Below the pieces are notes generated by a model. It worked only from the letters and a program-made list of their open reading frames with translations. It was not told where the DNA came from and ran no database searches. From Bolinopsis microptera (lineage: Eukaryota > Ctenophora > Tentaculata > Lobata > Bolinopsidae): a DNA stretch of 28,239 nt. Positions 18,438 to 27,425 of the stretch are shown one piece after another (position 1 is the stretch's first letter; each line of letters opens with the position of its first letter). The stretch lies in assembly GCF_026151205.1 (NCBI RefSeq), contig NW_026971851.1, positions 1 to 28,239 of the forward strand, read 5' to 3'. Made by a program: the position numbers and the translations under genes.

Positions 18438-18614
18438 AATGCAGTGAACTACCCTCAATTTGGACCAACATGGCCAGCACTCCAGACTTCCCAGTGCTCA
18501 AAGGAGATGTGATAACAGTGTCCTGTACACTTGGTTACACTCTCACAGGAGATAACCACGTGACTTGTCAATCTGAACAGAACTTCCATTACAGTGTTCA
18601 GCCTAGCTGTAAAG
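18438..18614 (+). CDS. Secreted CCP-domain protein, exon 3 (sushi domain 1)
   Basis: 59 codons, phase 1-1. The acceptor CATAAAG gives ECSELPSIW at the start. VITVSCTLGYTLTGDNHVTC and SVQPSCKG follow. Four cysteines in the order C...C...C...C with SCxxGYxLxG and VTC are diagnostic of complement control protein (sushi) domains. The donor is G|GTGAGA. Confidence 0.9.
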
Positions 18615-18747
18615 GTGAGATTGACAGATATATACAGTTCTTCCAATTAATATAATTTTCAACTTGTGGTTTTTCTCGATTATTCGTGAAATGTCAGAGA
18701 ACGAATCAGCTTTGTCAGAAAAAAAGCAAGCACTGTGAAATACCAAG

Positions 18748-18948
18748 ACGTTATTTCAAGTGACTGCATGACGCTGCCACTAGAGTGGGATGATAACCTA
18801 GTTCCTGAACCCTTACTACCCCAACAACACGGAACAGAAGTTACTCTGAAGTGTAGTCCAGGGTTTGTTATCAGAGGAACTCAGCAGACTACTTGTCAGG
18901 ACGGGATGCTGGAGCTAGATGCTGGGCAACCTCCTTTTTGCATCTCCG
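18748..18948 (+). CDS. Secreted CCP-domain protein, exon 4 (sushi domain 2)
   Basis: 67 codons, phase 1-1. The acceptor ATACCAAG was chosen because it alone preserves phase. It encodes DVISSDCMTLPLEW, then EVTLKCSPGFVIRGTQQTTC and GQPPFCIS, again a four-Cys CCP module. The donor is G|GTATGT. One module per symmetric exon is the usual animal CCP gene structure. Confidence 0.9.
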
Positions 18949-19141
18949 GTATGTGACAAAAGAAATTTATTATTGTCTTGGTTATCACAATACACCATAG
19001 GGATAATATAGCAGAAAATATATTCACATTACCATCAAAGACATATCAATATCATCTACCATTCAGTTAACACACATATTTTTTATTACAAGCAGTATGT
19101 ATTGCTGGATTATTTATTAAAAGATAATTTCTTTAACTCAG

Positions 19142-19170
19142 ATATCGAGATAATCAGATCTCACACCTGA
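19142..19170 (+). CDS. Possible terminal exon of the CCP gene
   Basis: A good acceptor (TTTCTTTAACTCAG) is followed in the right phase by nine codons (DIEIIRSHT with the split Asp) and TGA. If used, the protein is secreted and about 312 residues long. With no poly(A) signal close by, a longer gene with exons beyond the repeats remains possible. Confidence 0.35.
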
Positions 19171-19265
19171 CTAGAGTTTGATGAGAAAATAAGAGGCATA
19201 TTATCTCACGTATCTCCGCCTCGGCGGTGATTCAGTGTTCTGTATTTCTGTAAGCTCATAAGGCT

Positions 19266-19546
19266 GAGGTGATCTCCTCTTTTTAGAGGACTATAGACCC
19301 TCATGTAGTGCCTAATGATAAAATTAGTCCAGGTCAAAGAGGAGCAAATAAGCAATTATTATGCGAGAGGTTTTAGTCTCAAATACCCCAAATCTAATTT
19401 GTCATTTAGCTTGATCGCCTTGTCACTTCTATCTTCTTGCGATGAGAATGACCTATGCAGCCTGCTAAATTTGCATTCTAAGTGAAAACCTCGGTGATCT
19501 CCCCTTTTTAGAGAACTATAGACCCTCGTGTAGTGCCCAATAATGT
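19266..19546. repeat. Dispersed direct repeats
   Basis: GGTGATCTCC and ACTATAGACCCTC recur in a 55-bp block at about 19266-19320 and 19491-19546. TGCTAAATTTGCATTCTAAG occurs at 19463 and again at about 20068. Confidence 0.8.
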
Positions 19547-19716
19547 TCAAGCAGAGGTGCCAGGGGTATTTGGGGGTATAACGTCCCGGAGGGTCACCCT
19601 GTTCAAGCAGAGGTGCCATGGGTATTTGGGGTATAACGTCCCGGAGGGTCACCCTGTTCAACCAGAGGTGCCAGGGGTATTAGGGGGAATAATGCCCAGA
19701 GGGTCACTCTGTTCAA
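19545..19716. repeat. 55/56-bp tandem repeat, three copies
   Basis: Copies start with GTTCAA at 19545, 19601 and 19656 (a fourth start at 19711). Each contains AGAGGTGCCA, GGTAT and AGAGGGTCAC or GGAGGGTCAC. The open frames across it are incidental. Confidence 0.92.
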
Positions 19717-19879
19717 TCATTGTGTGATTCAGCTCTCCGAGTAGACTAGATAAGGTATTATGATACTATAATAACGGGTCTGTCGAACACACGTGTCTTA
19801 GTTACAAGGACAGACATAAAATCATTAAGACCAGCGTTTAATCACCCGCCTGTTATGTTTATGCAAATATATGACAATT

Positions 19880-19942
19880 CGAACACGTGTGTCCTGCCTC
19901 GAACACGTGTGTCCAGCCTCGAACACGTGTGTCCTGCTTCGA
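19880..19942. repeat. 20-bp tandem repeat with ACACGTGT core
   Basis: Three exact-length copies of a unit starting CGAACACGTGTGTCC, with a fourth partial. Each holds one CACGTG palindrome. A related CACACGTGTC lies about 90 bp upstream. Confidence 0.92.
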
Positions 19943-20842
19943 ACTGACAAGCTACATTATCACGGTGCCGAACACCCAAATTACCGTGTCCCTCTGTGGC
20001 AAGTTTACCATGACAAGATTGTAAATGGTTACACATAAAGATAGGGAAGGAAGCGTCTATGGAGGCTGCTAAATTTGCATTCTAAGTGAAAGTCTTTACT
20101 GTGAGAGGTGGCGCAGATTTCCATGACAAGATTGTGAAAGGTTACATAGTTATTACCGTGGATCCTAAGATCCTAAAAGGCTAAGTTGAGCTACGAGATC
20201 ATTTTGTAGGCAGCTCTCTTGATTCAGGCAGCTGGCTGGCAAGATGCAACGAGCAGTATGTCGTTGGGCTTGCCGACTGCTTTGCTTTGCGATGGGAATA
20301 TAAACAACCTTTGATTTGCAATGGGAAGATGTACTTGGCTTTACTTCTCAAAGGTTTTTGTTATATTGTGAATTGCCCAACTATAAAATCTTAATTCTAT
20401 TAAATCTATTTCCCTACCATAAAGTTGCAAAGCCATTATGAAACGGTTTTACGAGATCTTTCAAAAATCCTGAATATCTCGTTTAAATGTATATTGTAAC
20501 TTTGAAAACGACCATTTATGAACATTAATGACAATGTCAGTATTGAAAAAATAAAAATACTGACATTAATGGTCATGTTTTTTTTTTCAGCACGGAAGTT
20601 AGGGCACTGTCTCACCTTGACCCTCATTTTATCTAATATTAGCAACCATAGCTATATTTATAGGTCTTTTATGCAGAGATTTGATTGAGAAAATTATAAG
20701 GCTAAGCTTCTTTGGTTAGGTAAATCTTTTAGTGCAGAAGTACTCTAGAGACTTGAAAAATAGGAGAAAATCGAAATGTCTTTAAATACATCAACTGTCC
20801 TCGTATCGAGACTGTTAGAAGACTTATATCTACTATTTTATA
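19943..20842. other. Repeat-derived DNA, no gene seen
   Basis: CCATGACAAGATTGT occurs twice (about 20008 and 20120). A hairpin with 12-bp arms (AATGTCAGTATT at 20533 and its complement at 20556) lies at about 20521-20578. No coding exon is recognised on either strand. Confidence 0.6.
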
Positions 20843-20892
20843 CAGGGTGGCCCATAAGTGACTACCCACACGCAACCTCTTAATAACTCACG
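20843..20892 (+). mobile_element. Single terminal repeat related to the 758-bp MITE
   Basis: TA followed by CAGGGTGGCCCATAAGTGAC and TACCCACACG resembles the MITE end CAGGGTGGGCCAAAAGTCAG and TACCCATACG. No inverse partner is found downstream in the window. Confidence 0.6.
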
Positions 20893-21757
20893 TAATTCGT
20901 CTCCAAATTGCACCAAAATTTCAGAGATTATAGATATGGGTCAAACTTAGATTTCCTGAAAGTTTCGTAAGCCACGCCCAATTACAGTGGGCGTGGCGTG
21001 ACACTCCCTCTTTTTCACTATTGTCTTCATAAAATGAGAACGCTTTAAGCTAAGAACTCAAAAATTTTTGCACACATTTGGCTTGATAATTGAAAACTTT
21101 TCCAAAAGTTTCAAGTTCATTGGTTAAAATATGGCTGAGTTATGACCATTTTAAAATCCATCGGATATGTGATCCGAGCACTCAGTCAGTGATATTTGCA
21201 CTCAATTAGTGATCTCGTCACCCAATCTTATCAAGAGTAAGGCGTTAGCGTGTATTAATGAGGTTCATTAGGCTTTGATTGGATACCGATGATGACTTTG
21301 CTAGAAAGGGAAACACAAATTTTTAGGATAAAAACCAGATGTATATATATGGCCTTTATCATAAATACATTATATCAAGATACAAGAAAATGAGAGTCTC
21401 CATTTGTGGCCGAAATTTGACCAGAAAAGTCGGTGTCACAAATTGCCTTTCTGCTTTATATACTACAGATTGGCATAAACGATGGTTATTGGTTGCTAAT
21501 AATTTTGTCAAAATTTAAAATGTCCAACTGTTAGTTGAGGGACTTGCAGAAACGATGCGATTTATTGCGCATTCCTCTATAAAATTGGAATCACATTTCT
21601 AAACCCAACGCTTTTGTAAGATTTGTCAAATCAGGAACAAAATTCCACAAAAGGGCTTGGCAAGTCACACTAAGGTGTTACAAAGGGCAGGAACCGAGAG
21701 TGCCAATTTTGCCATGGTTTGTCACATTTTGTCAATCTTGTCGTATACTATCATATG
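20893..21757. other. Repeat-derived DNA rich in GTCACA/TTTGTCA words, no gene seen
   Basis: Probably includes the body of the element whose left end is at 20843. It contains GCCACGCCCA and its inverse TGGGCGTGGC at 20971-20998. No coding region is recognised. Confidence 0.5.
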
Positions 21758-21885
21758 GGGTCGTTCACATATTACGTAATCAGCCGAGGGGGGGGGGGGG
21801 CCGGGGGGGGGGGGGGGTTTTCAAATGCTTACGGTTGATTACGGGGGGGGGGGGGGTTTTGGGTCGTTGATTCGATTACGTAATC
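21758..21885. repeat. G-run and ATTACGTAATC repeat
   Basis: GGGTCGTT and the palindrome ATTACGTAATC occur twice in direct order (21758/21771 and 21861/21875). They bracket three G runs of 12-15 (one broken by CC). This is a small repeat unit with G-quadruplex potential, and run lengths may be unreliable. Confidence 0.85.
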
Positions 21886-22648
21886 AAAATTTTAATTTTT
21901 TACCGATTTTCGAAATACCAATTGGACAATTTACTGTATAGTATATGGACACGTTCATTTGAGTTTGAGGATATTGGTAAACAAAAATAATAGCGTTTTT
22001 GACGATAGTGGCTTAATTTTGACATCTATTAACCTAGCACGTTCAGAAGTTCTGAACATTAGCCACGTAACCCATACTCCCATATGCACCGCTCAGAAAG
22101 AAAATCTATTGTTGTTAGGCACTATAATGTTTCAAATGTCACATTTTGTGTGACTTAGTTAACTGCATTTGTCTAATTATCATTCCTTGGTCTGAAATAT
22201 AGTAAATTAGGTCAATCTAACAATTATGATACAACATTGGTTAATGGGCACGGATCGAACAGTTACAAGGCAATATTTAGGTAACTTTGTCACACTCATG
22301 ATACCATACCTCTATTCTACTGTGAGGTGTCCTAAAAACCCTTTCAACTCATTATTTGATGGTTGCTCTACCAATCATAGCCCTAAAATATGTTGTTTTG
22401 AATAGTTAGCTAATACAGGCACTTGGTTATTGGGAAATGAGGTTAATTCTGTCACAATATATGAAATTTAAAATTTTGGGCGAATTATTTATATCTGATT
22501 TTGGTTTGAAAGGCGGGAAAATTTTATATGATGACAATGTAGTTGATGCAAGTTAAGATCAGTTGATGTTTACCTTGTCACAAAAAATTATACGAAATCG
22601 TAAATAGATTAAAAACAATGATTATAGAATGAAATAGTCTCTAATAAT
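21886..22648. other. AT-rich repeat-like DNA, no gene seen
   Basis: Continues the GTCACA/TTTGTCA word enrichment; only short open frames. Confidence 0.5.
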
Positions 22649-23320
22649 AACTCTTATAATAACTGATGTAACAAAGTAAACATGTCTTGCCCCTATTTTG
22701 AAGATCTATATTCTATACCTCTATTAGAATATTGTCCAGAACATCAGAGCTTAAGTTTAACAATTTTAGGTTAAATTTGTCAAAGTCACTAAAAATGTGA
22801 CAAAATTAACTTTTCATGCCCCAAAAATTTCAAGATAGTGTGTAAAAATTAGCATAGGCTGCTTTATTACCTATATTTAAAATTAATTCAAACTACAAAA
22901 AAATATATTTTAATGTGATGAAGATTACCTAACTCTTATAATAACTGATGTGACAAAGTAAACATGTCTTGCCCCTATTTTGAAGATCTATAACTCTATT
23001 AGAATTCAATATTCTTTCAGAAACGATTGGAAGAATATTGTCCAGAACATAAGAGCTCAATTTAAAAAATTTAGATTAATTTGTCAAAGACATTGAAAAT
23101 GTGACAAAATTAACTTTTTCTGCCCCAACAGTATCAAGATAGTGTGTTAAAATTGGCATAGGATTTATTACAGGTATATTAAAGTATTAATCGATCCAAA
23201 CTACGAAAAATATCTTTTAATCTGATGACGATTACCTAACTCTTATAATAACTGATGTGACAAAGTGAACATGTCTTGCCCCTATTTTGAAGAACTATAC
23301 CTCTATTAGAATACTATGTA
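22649..23320. repeat. Three diverged tandem copies of a unit of about 282-307 bp
   Basis: AACTCTTATAATAACTGATG starts copies at 22649, 22931 and 23238, each followed by ACAAAGT and CATGTCTTGCCCCTATTTTG. The 3' half of the unit (ATTGTCCAGAACAT and GTGACAAAATTAACTTTT) is present in the first two and missing in the third. Confidence 0.92.
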
Positions 23321-23462
23321 ACCTTATCATCAAAAAAATTTCGATAAACTAGTTATTTTGCCAGCAAGGAGCTAACAGAGTTATAATAATTTTTTGTGAC
23401 GAAATTACCCTATTTTTAACCATGTAGCGGTAGTTTAATTGTGACACTGTTAACATAATATC

Positions 23463-23798
23463 TGTTATAGATTGAATCGAGCTAGTTCCTAGCTCTCTCC
23501 TGATTCTTCTAGAACCTTCCACGAGGACCAAATATCTCTTGATATTTACGGGTTAAACCACTAGTCCGTAAAGAGGACAGTTAAAACCACTAGTTCGTAG
23601 AGAGGATAGTTAAACAACGGTTAACTACCTTGTTTTAATTATAAACTTAGACCTCTCCGAAACATGTAGGTTTAGCGTAAGGGTCAAGGTTCTGCGATCT
23701 TAGTTTGTTCATTATTCCAATTATTCTGATTTTATCATCATACTATCTTTCACTTGAACTTCGAGTATCTATCTATTCTCCACGCACCGGTGATAACA
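23463..23798 (+). repeat. Left LTR
   Basis: 336 bp, TGTTATAG to GATAACA, 6-bp inverse ends. It contains a TATAAA at 23640-23645 that could drive transcription, and a 28-bp repeated motif (GTTAAACCACTAGT at 23552 and a variant at 23580) upstream of it. Confidence 0.95.
23552..23616 (+). promoter_or_regulatory. Repeated U3 motif of the LTR
   Basis: Two and a bit copies of a 28-bp unit start at 23552, 23580 and 23609, about 30-90 bp before the TATAAA. Reiterated blocks at this place are typical of LTR enhancers. Function here is inferred. Confidence 0.5.
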
Positions 23799-23801
23799 GA
23801 T

Positions 23802-23814
23802 TGGCGACGAGGAT
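23802..23814 (+). promoter_or_regulatory. Primer-binding site, tRNA-Ser(GCU) type
   Basis: TGGCGACGAGGAT, three bases after the LTR, is complementary to the 3' end of animal tRNA-Ser(GCU) with CCA added (ATCCTCGTCGCCA). All 13 bases match. Confidence 0.85.
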
Positions 23815-23836
23815 AAAACGGCGACGAGAATACAAC

Positions 23837-24445
23837 ATGGACGACACGAAGCCACCAAAAGATATGCCCTTGTCGACAGGTAAGATTCAAACTGTTACAG
23901 ACCAGATGAGTCGTATTTCAATCATAGGTAAACCCCGCCAGTTTGTATACGGCGATAACTTTCATCAGTTTTGCGATCGGTTCACGGAATACGTAACCAT
24001 AAATGAGTTAAAGAAAAACCTTGACATGATATTTCTATCCTTGGTCGACAATAGAACACACGCATCTTTGAAATCCGTAGAATTGGATGATGATGATAAA
24101 GCCGATGCAGCTAAATTATGCGATGCTTTTAAGAATGCCATAAATCCGGTCGTAAGCAATGCAAATGCTCTTGCAAAATTATATAATCTAAAGCAAAAGA
24201 GCCATGAATCCATTGACGATTATAATTATAGACTTGGTATCATAGCCCAGAATCTAAATTTTTCTCCATCTGACCTTACAAGTCATAAATTAGAAGCTTT
24301 CATACAAGGCCTTAGAAACATTGCCATAAAAATAGAAATTGTCAGAGACAGAAAGAACTTAACATATGACAAGGCAGTAAGTAGTGCCAAATCTCTCGAG
24401 GCTTTCTTCATTGAAGATAACAAAAATAATTCGGACGATACATAA
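23837..24445 (+). CDS. Gag-like protein of the LTR element (202 aa)
   Basis: The frame is already open within the LTR. The ATG at 23837 (MDDTKPPKDMPL) was chosen because it follows the primer site. The capsid-like region includes VYGDNFHQFCDRFTEY, LSLVDNRTH, a run of Asp, SHESIDDYNYRLG and KLEAFIQGLR. This is the helical retrotransposon gag core found in Ty3/Gypsy elements, with the YxxRL and F-x-x-GL landmarks. There is no CCHC zinc knuckle. The stop TAA is followed in the same frame by an Arg/Ser-rich segment (to 24640), which suggests a recent nonsense change or readthrough. Confidence 0.8.
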   Translation: MDDTKPPKDMPLSTGKIQTVTDQMSRISIIGKPRQFVYGDNFHQFCDRFTEYVTINELKKNLDMIFLSLVDNRTHASLKSVELDDDDKADAAKLCDAFKNAINPVVSNANALAKLYNLKQKSHESIDDYNYRLGIIAQNLNFSPSDLTSHKLEAFIQGLRNIAIKIEIVRDRKNLTYDKAVSSAKSLEAFFIEDNKNNSDDT

Positions 24446-24640
24446 ATTAAAAATATCCGTAATAGCAACGTGAGTAGATCAGCAGGTCCGTCAGGCCGTA
24501 GAGCAAGGAATAGATCGAGAAATAGATCAATGAATCGTTACAGTTCTAGATCTAGATCAAGATCAGTGAGTCATATTGATTCTGATTATAGCAGGGACCA
24601 TTCGAAATCTCGGTCCAGAGATAGAAAAAAATCTTCGTGA
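24446..24640 (+). pseudogene. Arg/Ser-rich gag tail, out of the open frame
   Basis: Same frame as gag after its TAA: RSAGPSGRRARNRSRNRS, then further SRSRSRS repeats, then a stop just past a run of seven A at 24625-24631. A basic RS tail could replace the zinc knuckle for RNA binding. The open frame continues in a different register beyond the A run. Confidence 0.6.
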
Positions 24641-24963
24641 TCGTTCTAGATCAAGCTCCTACCCTGAACCATTTCGTACAGATTCAAAATGAGATAGATA
24701 TATCGACTGGCACGGGACAACATATTGCCCCAGAACCTGGTACTGCAGTGAGTCAACCAGGCCATCATTCGCCCGATAACACTATCCCATTGACCGGCAT
24801 AACTAGCACGGAAGTAGACCCTACGAGCTCAAATGAAGCTTATGTATATGAGAGGTTAGCAAGGAATAACCCAAGGGCTACTAGAAGTCTACCTATTGAT
24901 AGGTTTGATTATCGTCATGACCACGTGACGGTCAATAAAAAGTACAACAAGAAAAGGAAGTGA
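24641..24963 (+). CDS. Second internal open frame, unknown
   Basis: About 107 codons without an ATG at the start, in a shifted frame relative to gag. It contains QIQNEIDISTGTGQHI, PEPGTAVSQPGHHSPDN and, at the end, NKKYNKKRK. It is probably the C-terminal part of the gag product, reached by frameshift or separated by an indel. No family is recognised and no protease DTG motif in a plausible context is present. Confidence 0.45.
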
Positions 24964-25303
24964 GTACTTGATTACTGTAATTCTGCAGATGTGTGAGTTT
25001 CTAAACTAGCAACGAAGTCGTATGATACTATTTCTCGGATATAATTTTAGGTGTGCCCATGAGCGCTCGGGTACCTTTTGAACCGATTAATCAGTTATGA
25101 TCATTATTACCGAAGACTTCTTTTAATCATGATACTCTGCTAGTTTTAGTACTTTAGCCAGTTAAACTTTATAATTTATATTTATACAACTAGTTTAAAT
25201 CACTTTCTGGCATACTCACACCGCCATATTAATTAAGTATAAATGGCGTGTAGCAGGATATTACAATTACAATTATATATTACAAGGTCAATCTAATAAA
25301 TGA
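24964..25303 (+). other. Non-coding internal stretch of the LTR element
   Basis: AT-rich, no open frame and no recognised motif. Confidence 0.5.
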
Positions 25304-26083
25304 CTATTTCCCCCGTTCGTAACAAAAAATATTCTTCCAGAGAAAGAAGAGCCTGGACCCCAGGCAGTAACGAACGGAGAGGCCGCAACGATAGAAGAGG
25401 AAGCGACAACAGAAGAGGCAGCAGTGACAGAAGGAGCAGCAGTGACAGAAGGAGCAGCAGAGACAGAAGGAGCAGCAGAGAAGGAGCTCATAGAGTCACT
25501 AGAGAGCGTCACCGTAATGGAGACTGATAGCCCCGCAGACGGAGATAACCCCGCAGACGGAGATAACCCCGCAGACGGAGATAGCCCCGCAAACGGAGAG
25601 ACCTTGGTGTCAGTGAACGTGACAAGTCAGGCCTTGCTGCCAGCTAACAAAAGTGGTAAGAAAAGACCTTTGAACGATTTAGCTAAATATCATGGTCATA
25701 CTCAATCACAGAAAGCTTCAAAACTGATGGAAGCGATCTCTGATAAACAAACAACTAATCATATGATTCAACTAGGTGCCCCTGAGCAAGCGAAGCTACG
25801 GAAGCACGAGGCCATATGGGCCGGCATGTGCCCCTGGAGCCCTGGGCACAAACCCCGCCTTCAAACTTCTTTAAACCGGGGTATCACCCTCTCGCCATGC
25901 TGTGTTATAGATTATGTCCACGCATTCGCGTCCATAGCGGACCAGAACGAGATCAGAAAAGATCTCCTGGGGATCTGGAACCCCAAAAAACTGCTGGAAA
26001 GGACTGAGACCATAGAAGCGGAACAATATTTCCACCTTGCTACGGTGGACCGCCAACAGCAGGTGGGAGTAAGTCCTTTGTGA
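25304..26083 (+). CDS. Third internal open frame, low-complexity head and novel tail
   Basis: Open for about 260 codons, first ATG at 25424. The head has 6-residue repeats (TEGAAV/TEGAAE type, then PADGDN type) made by 18-bp tandem DNA repeats. The tail is complex: KKRPLNDLAKYHGHTQSQK, MIQLGAPEQAKLRKHEAIW, AGMCPWSPGHKPRLQ, VIDYVHAFASIADQNE and LLGIWNPKKLL. No retroviral pol motif or known family is recognised. The frame lies between an acceptor-like TTCTTCCAG (ends 25340) and a donor-like GTAAGT (26069), so it may be an exon of a captured host gene or of a spliced retroelement transcript. Confidence 0.5.
   Translation, partial: LFPPFVTKNILPEKEEPGPQAVTNGEAATIEEEATTEEAAVTEGAAVTEGAAETEGAAEKELIESLESVTVMETDSPADGDNPADGDNPADGDSPANGETLVSVNVTSQALLPANKSGKKRPLNDLAKYHGHTQSQKASKLMEAISDKQTTNHMIQLGAPEQAKLRKHEAIWAGMCPWSPGHKPRLQTSLNRGITLSPCCVIDYVHAFASIADQNEIRKDLLGIWNPKKLLERTETIEAEQYFHLATVDRQQQVGVSPL
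25391..25600 (+). repeat. Two coding 18-bp minisatellites
   Basis: GCAGCAGTGACAGAAGGA type units at 25391-25490 and CCCCGCAGACGGAGATAA units (starts 25531, 25549, 25567, 25585). Both keep frame. Confidence 0.9.
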
Positions 26084-26160
26084 CATATCCCTAAATCAAA
26101 GTATTTTAGTCCTTTGTGACATATCCCTATATTAAAATGATTTAGTCCTTTGAGACATAT
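26072..26160 (+). repeat. 36-bp tandem repeat, three copies
   Basis: AGTCCTTTGTGACATATCCC starts copies at 26072 and 26108; a variant with TTTGAGACATAT starts at 26144. Confidence 0.9.
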
Positions 26161-26413
26161 ATTCTATATATTATGATATAACACTGTTACTATTGTAATA
26201 TATCACTACTAGTTTTACTACCTTGGTGCAGTTATCAAAAATGCGTCTATTCATTTCTTGAAAAATAAAAACCAAAAACAACATACGATTGTAAGAATCA
26301 TAAATCAAAATATAATTGAGGTGTCGATCATATTAGATCATAAATTGGGAATTCCACAAAATCTATGTTGATTATACCCTTCTTCTATGGACCCTTACCC
26401 ACATGTTACTACC
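26161..26413 (+). other. Non-coding internal stretch of the LTR element
   Basis: AT-rich; nothing recognised. Confidence 0.5.
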
Positions 26414-26602
26414 GCTCTATTGAAGCCCTACACATTACTTCTTCTCTACTGAAGTCCTAAACGTCACTCCTGCTCTATTGAAGCCCTACACATTACTTCT
26501 TCTACTGAAGTCCTAAACGTCACTCCTGCTCTATTGAAGCCCTGCACATTACTTCTTCTCCACCGAAGTCCTAAACGTCACTTCCGCCCTCATGAAGCCC
26601 TG
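26414..26602 (+). repeat. 56-58-bp tandem repeat, three copies and a fragment
   Basis: GCTCTATTGAAGCCCT starts copies at 26414, 26472 and 26528. Each also has a second half with ACTGAAGTCCTAAACGTCAC. A diverged start lies at 26586. Confidence 0.92.
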
Positions 26603-27089
26603 AAAATTTCTCCTGCATTTACCTCACTTAGTCCTTAGAAGACACTATTAGAGCCCACATCACCCCAAAGACCTTGAAGATCTAAGTTGACAATAGTTAG
26701 GTGAACGACTTACCTTCTGGATCAACCGTCATACTAAGACTTAACTTACAAGAATAGACACGATCCTAGTTGATGAACATCAGCTCACGCCAACAACGGC
26801 TCATTGAAATACTTCTAAATGGACAATCCGAAAACTATAGTTTTTAATAAATGAAACAAACTGGAGAAAATAAAATTTCCTTGAAGACCAACGAACAATT
26901 CGTGTAAATTATATTTAATAGAATATGGAGAAGAATTAAATCTGTGAATTCGTGTTAGCATTTGATTTTCAATATGTGAGATATTTGTGACAAGACCCAT
27001 AGCTTGTTTTTTCAAATTTTGGACGTATAATAAAAACCCCGTAAAGATTTTATCTACCAATAAAATCTTTTTCTGTGTCCGTAGGGATC
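26603..27089 (+). other. 3' internal region of the LTR element
   Basis: No coding region recognised. It would hold the polypurine tract, of which only a weak GTAGGGATC is seen next to the LTR. Confidence 0.5.
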
Positions 27090-27425
27090 TGTTATAGATT
27101 GAATCGAGCTAGTTCCTAGCTCTCTCCTGATTCTTCTAGAACCTTCCACGAGGACCAAATATCTCTTGATATTTACGGGTTAAACCACTAGTCCGTAAAG
27201 AGGACAGTTAAAACCACTAGTTCGTAGAGAGGATAGTTAAACAACGGTTAACTACCTTGTTTTAATTATAAACTTAGACCTCTCCGAAACATGTAGGTTT
27301 AGCGTAAGGGTCAAGGTTCTGCGATCTTAGTTTGTTCATTATTCCAATTATTCTGATTTTATCATCATACTATCTTTCACTTGAACTTCGAGTATCTATC
27401 TATTCTCCACGCACCGGTGATAACA
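27090..27425 (+). repeat. Right LTR
   Basis: 336 bp, read base by base as identical to the left LTR. Confidence 0.95.

Larger units (their letters stand above)
23463..27425 (+). mobile_element. LTR retroelement, 3963 bp, gag-like ORF, no pol
   Basis: Two 336-bp LTRs (23463-23798 and 27090-27425) that I read as identical start TGTTAT and end ATAACA. A primer-binding site of tRNA-Ser type follows the left LTR. The internal 3291 bp encode a gag-like protein and two further open frames, but show no protease, reverse transcriptase, RNase H or integrase motifs. The element is therefore non-autonomous, like the TR-GAG class, and must rely on a related element, probably Ty3/Gypsy of the Mag type that uses tRNA-Ser. 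The polypurine tract before the right LTR is weak (GTAGGGATC). Confidence 0.93.

Noticed and set aside
19359-19727. Overlapping frames through the 55-bp repeats
   Set aside because: Repetitive peptide produced by tandem DNA repeats, on both strands.
19880-19942. Regularly spaced short repeats as a possible CRISPR array
   Set aside because: Contiguous 20-bp units without spacers in a eukaryotic genome.
25300-25527. Arg/Ser-rich frame in the retroelement (DRRGS/DRRSS repeats)
   Set aside because: Alternative frame of the 18-bp minisatellite; the frame with the longer complex tail is preferred, though an RS-type product cannot be fully excluded.
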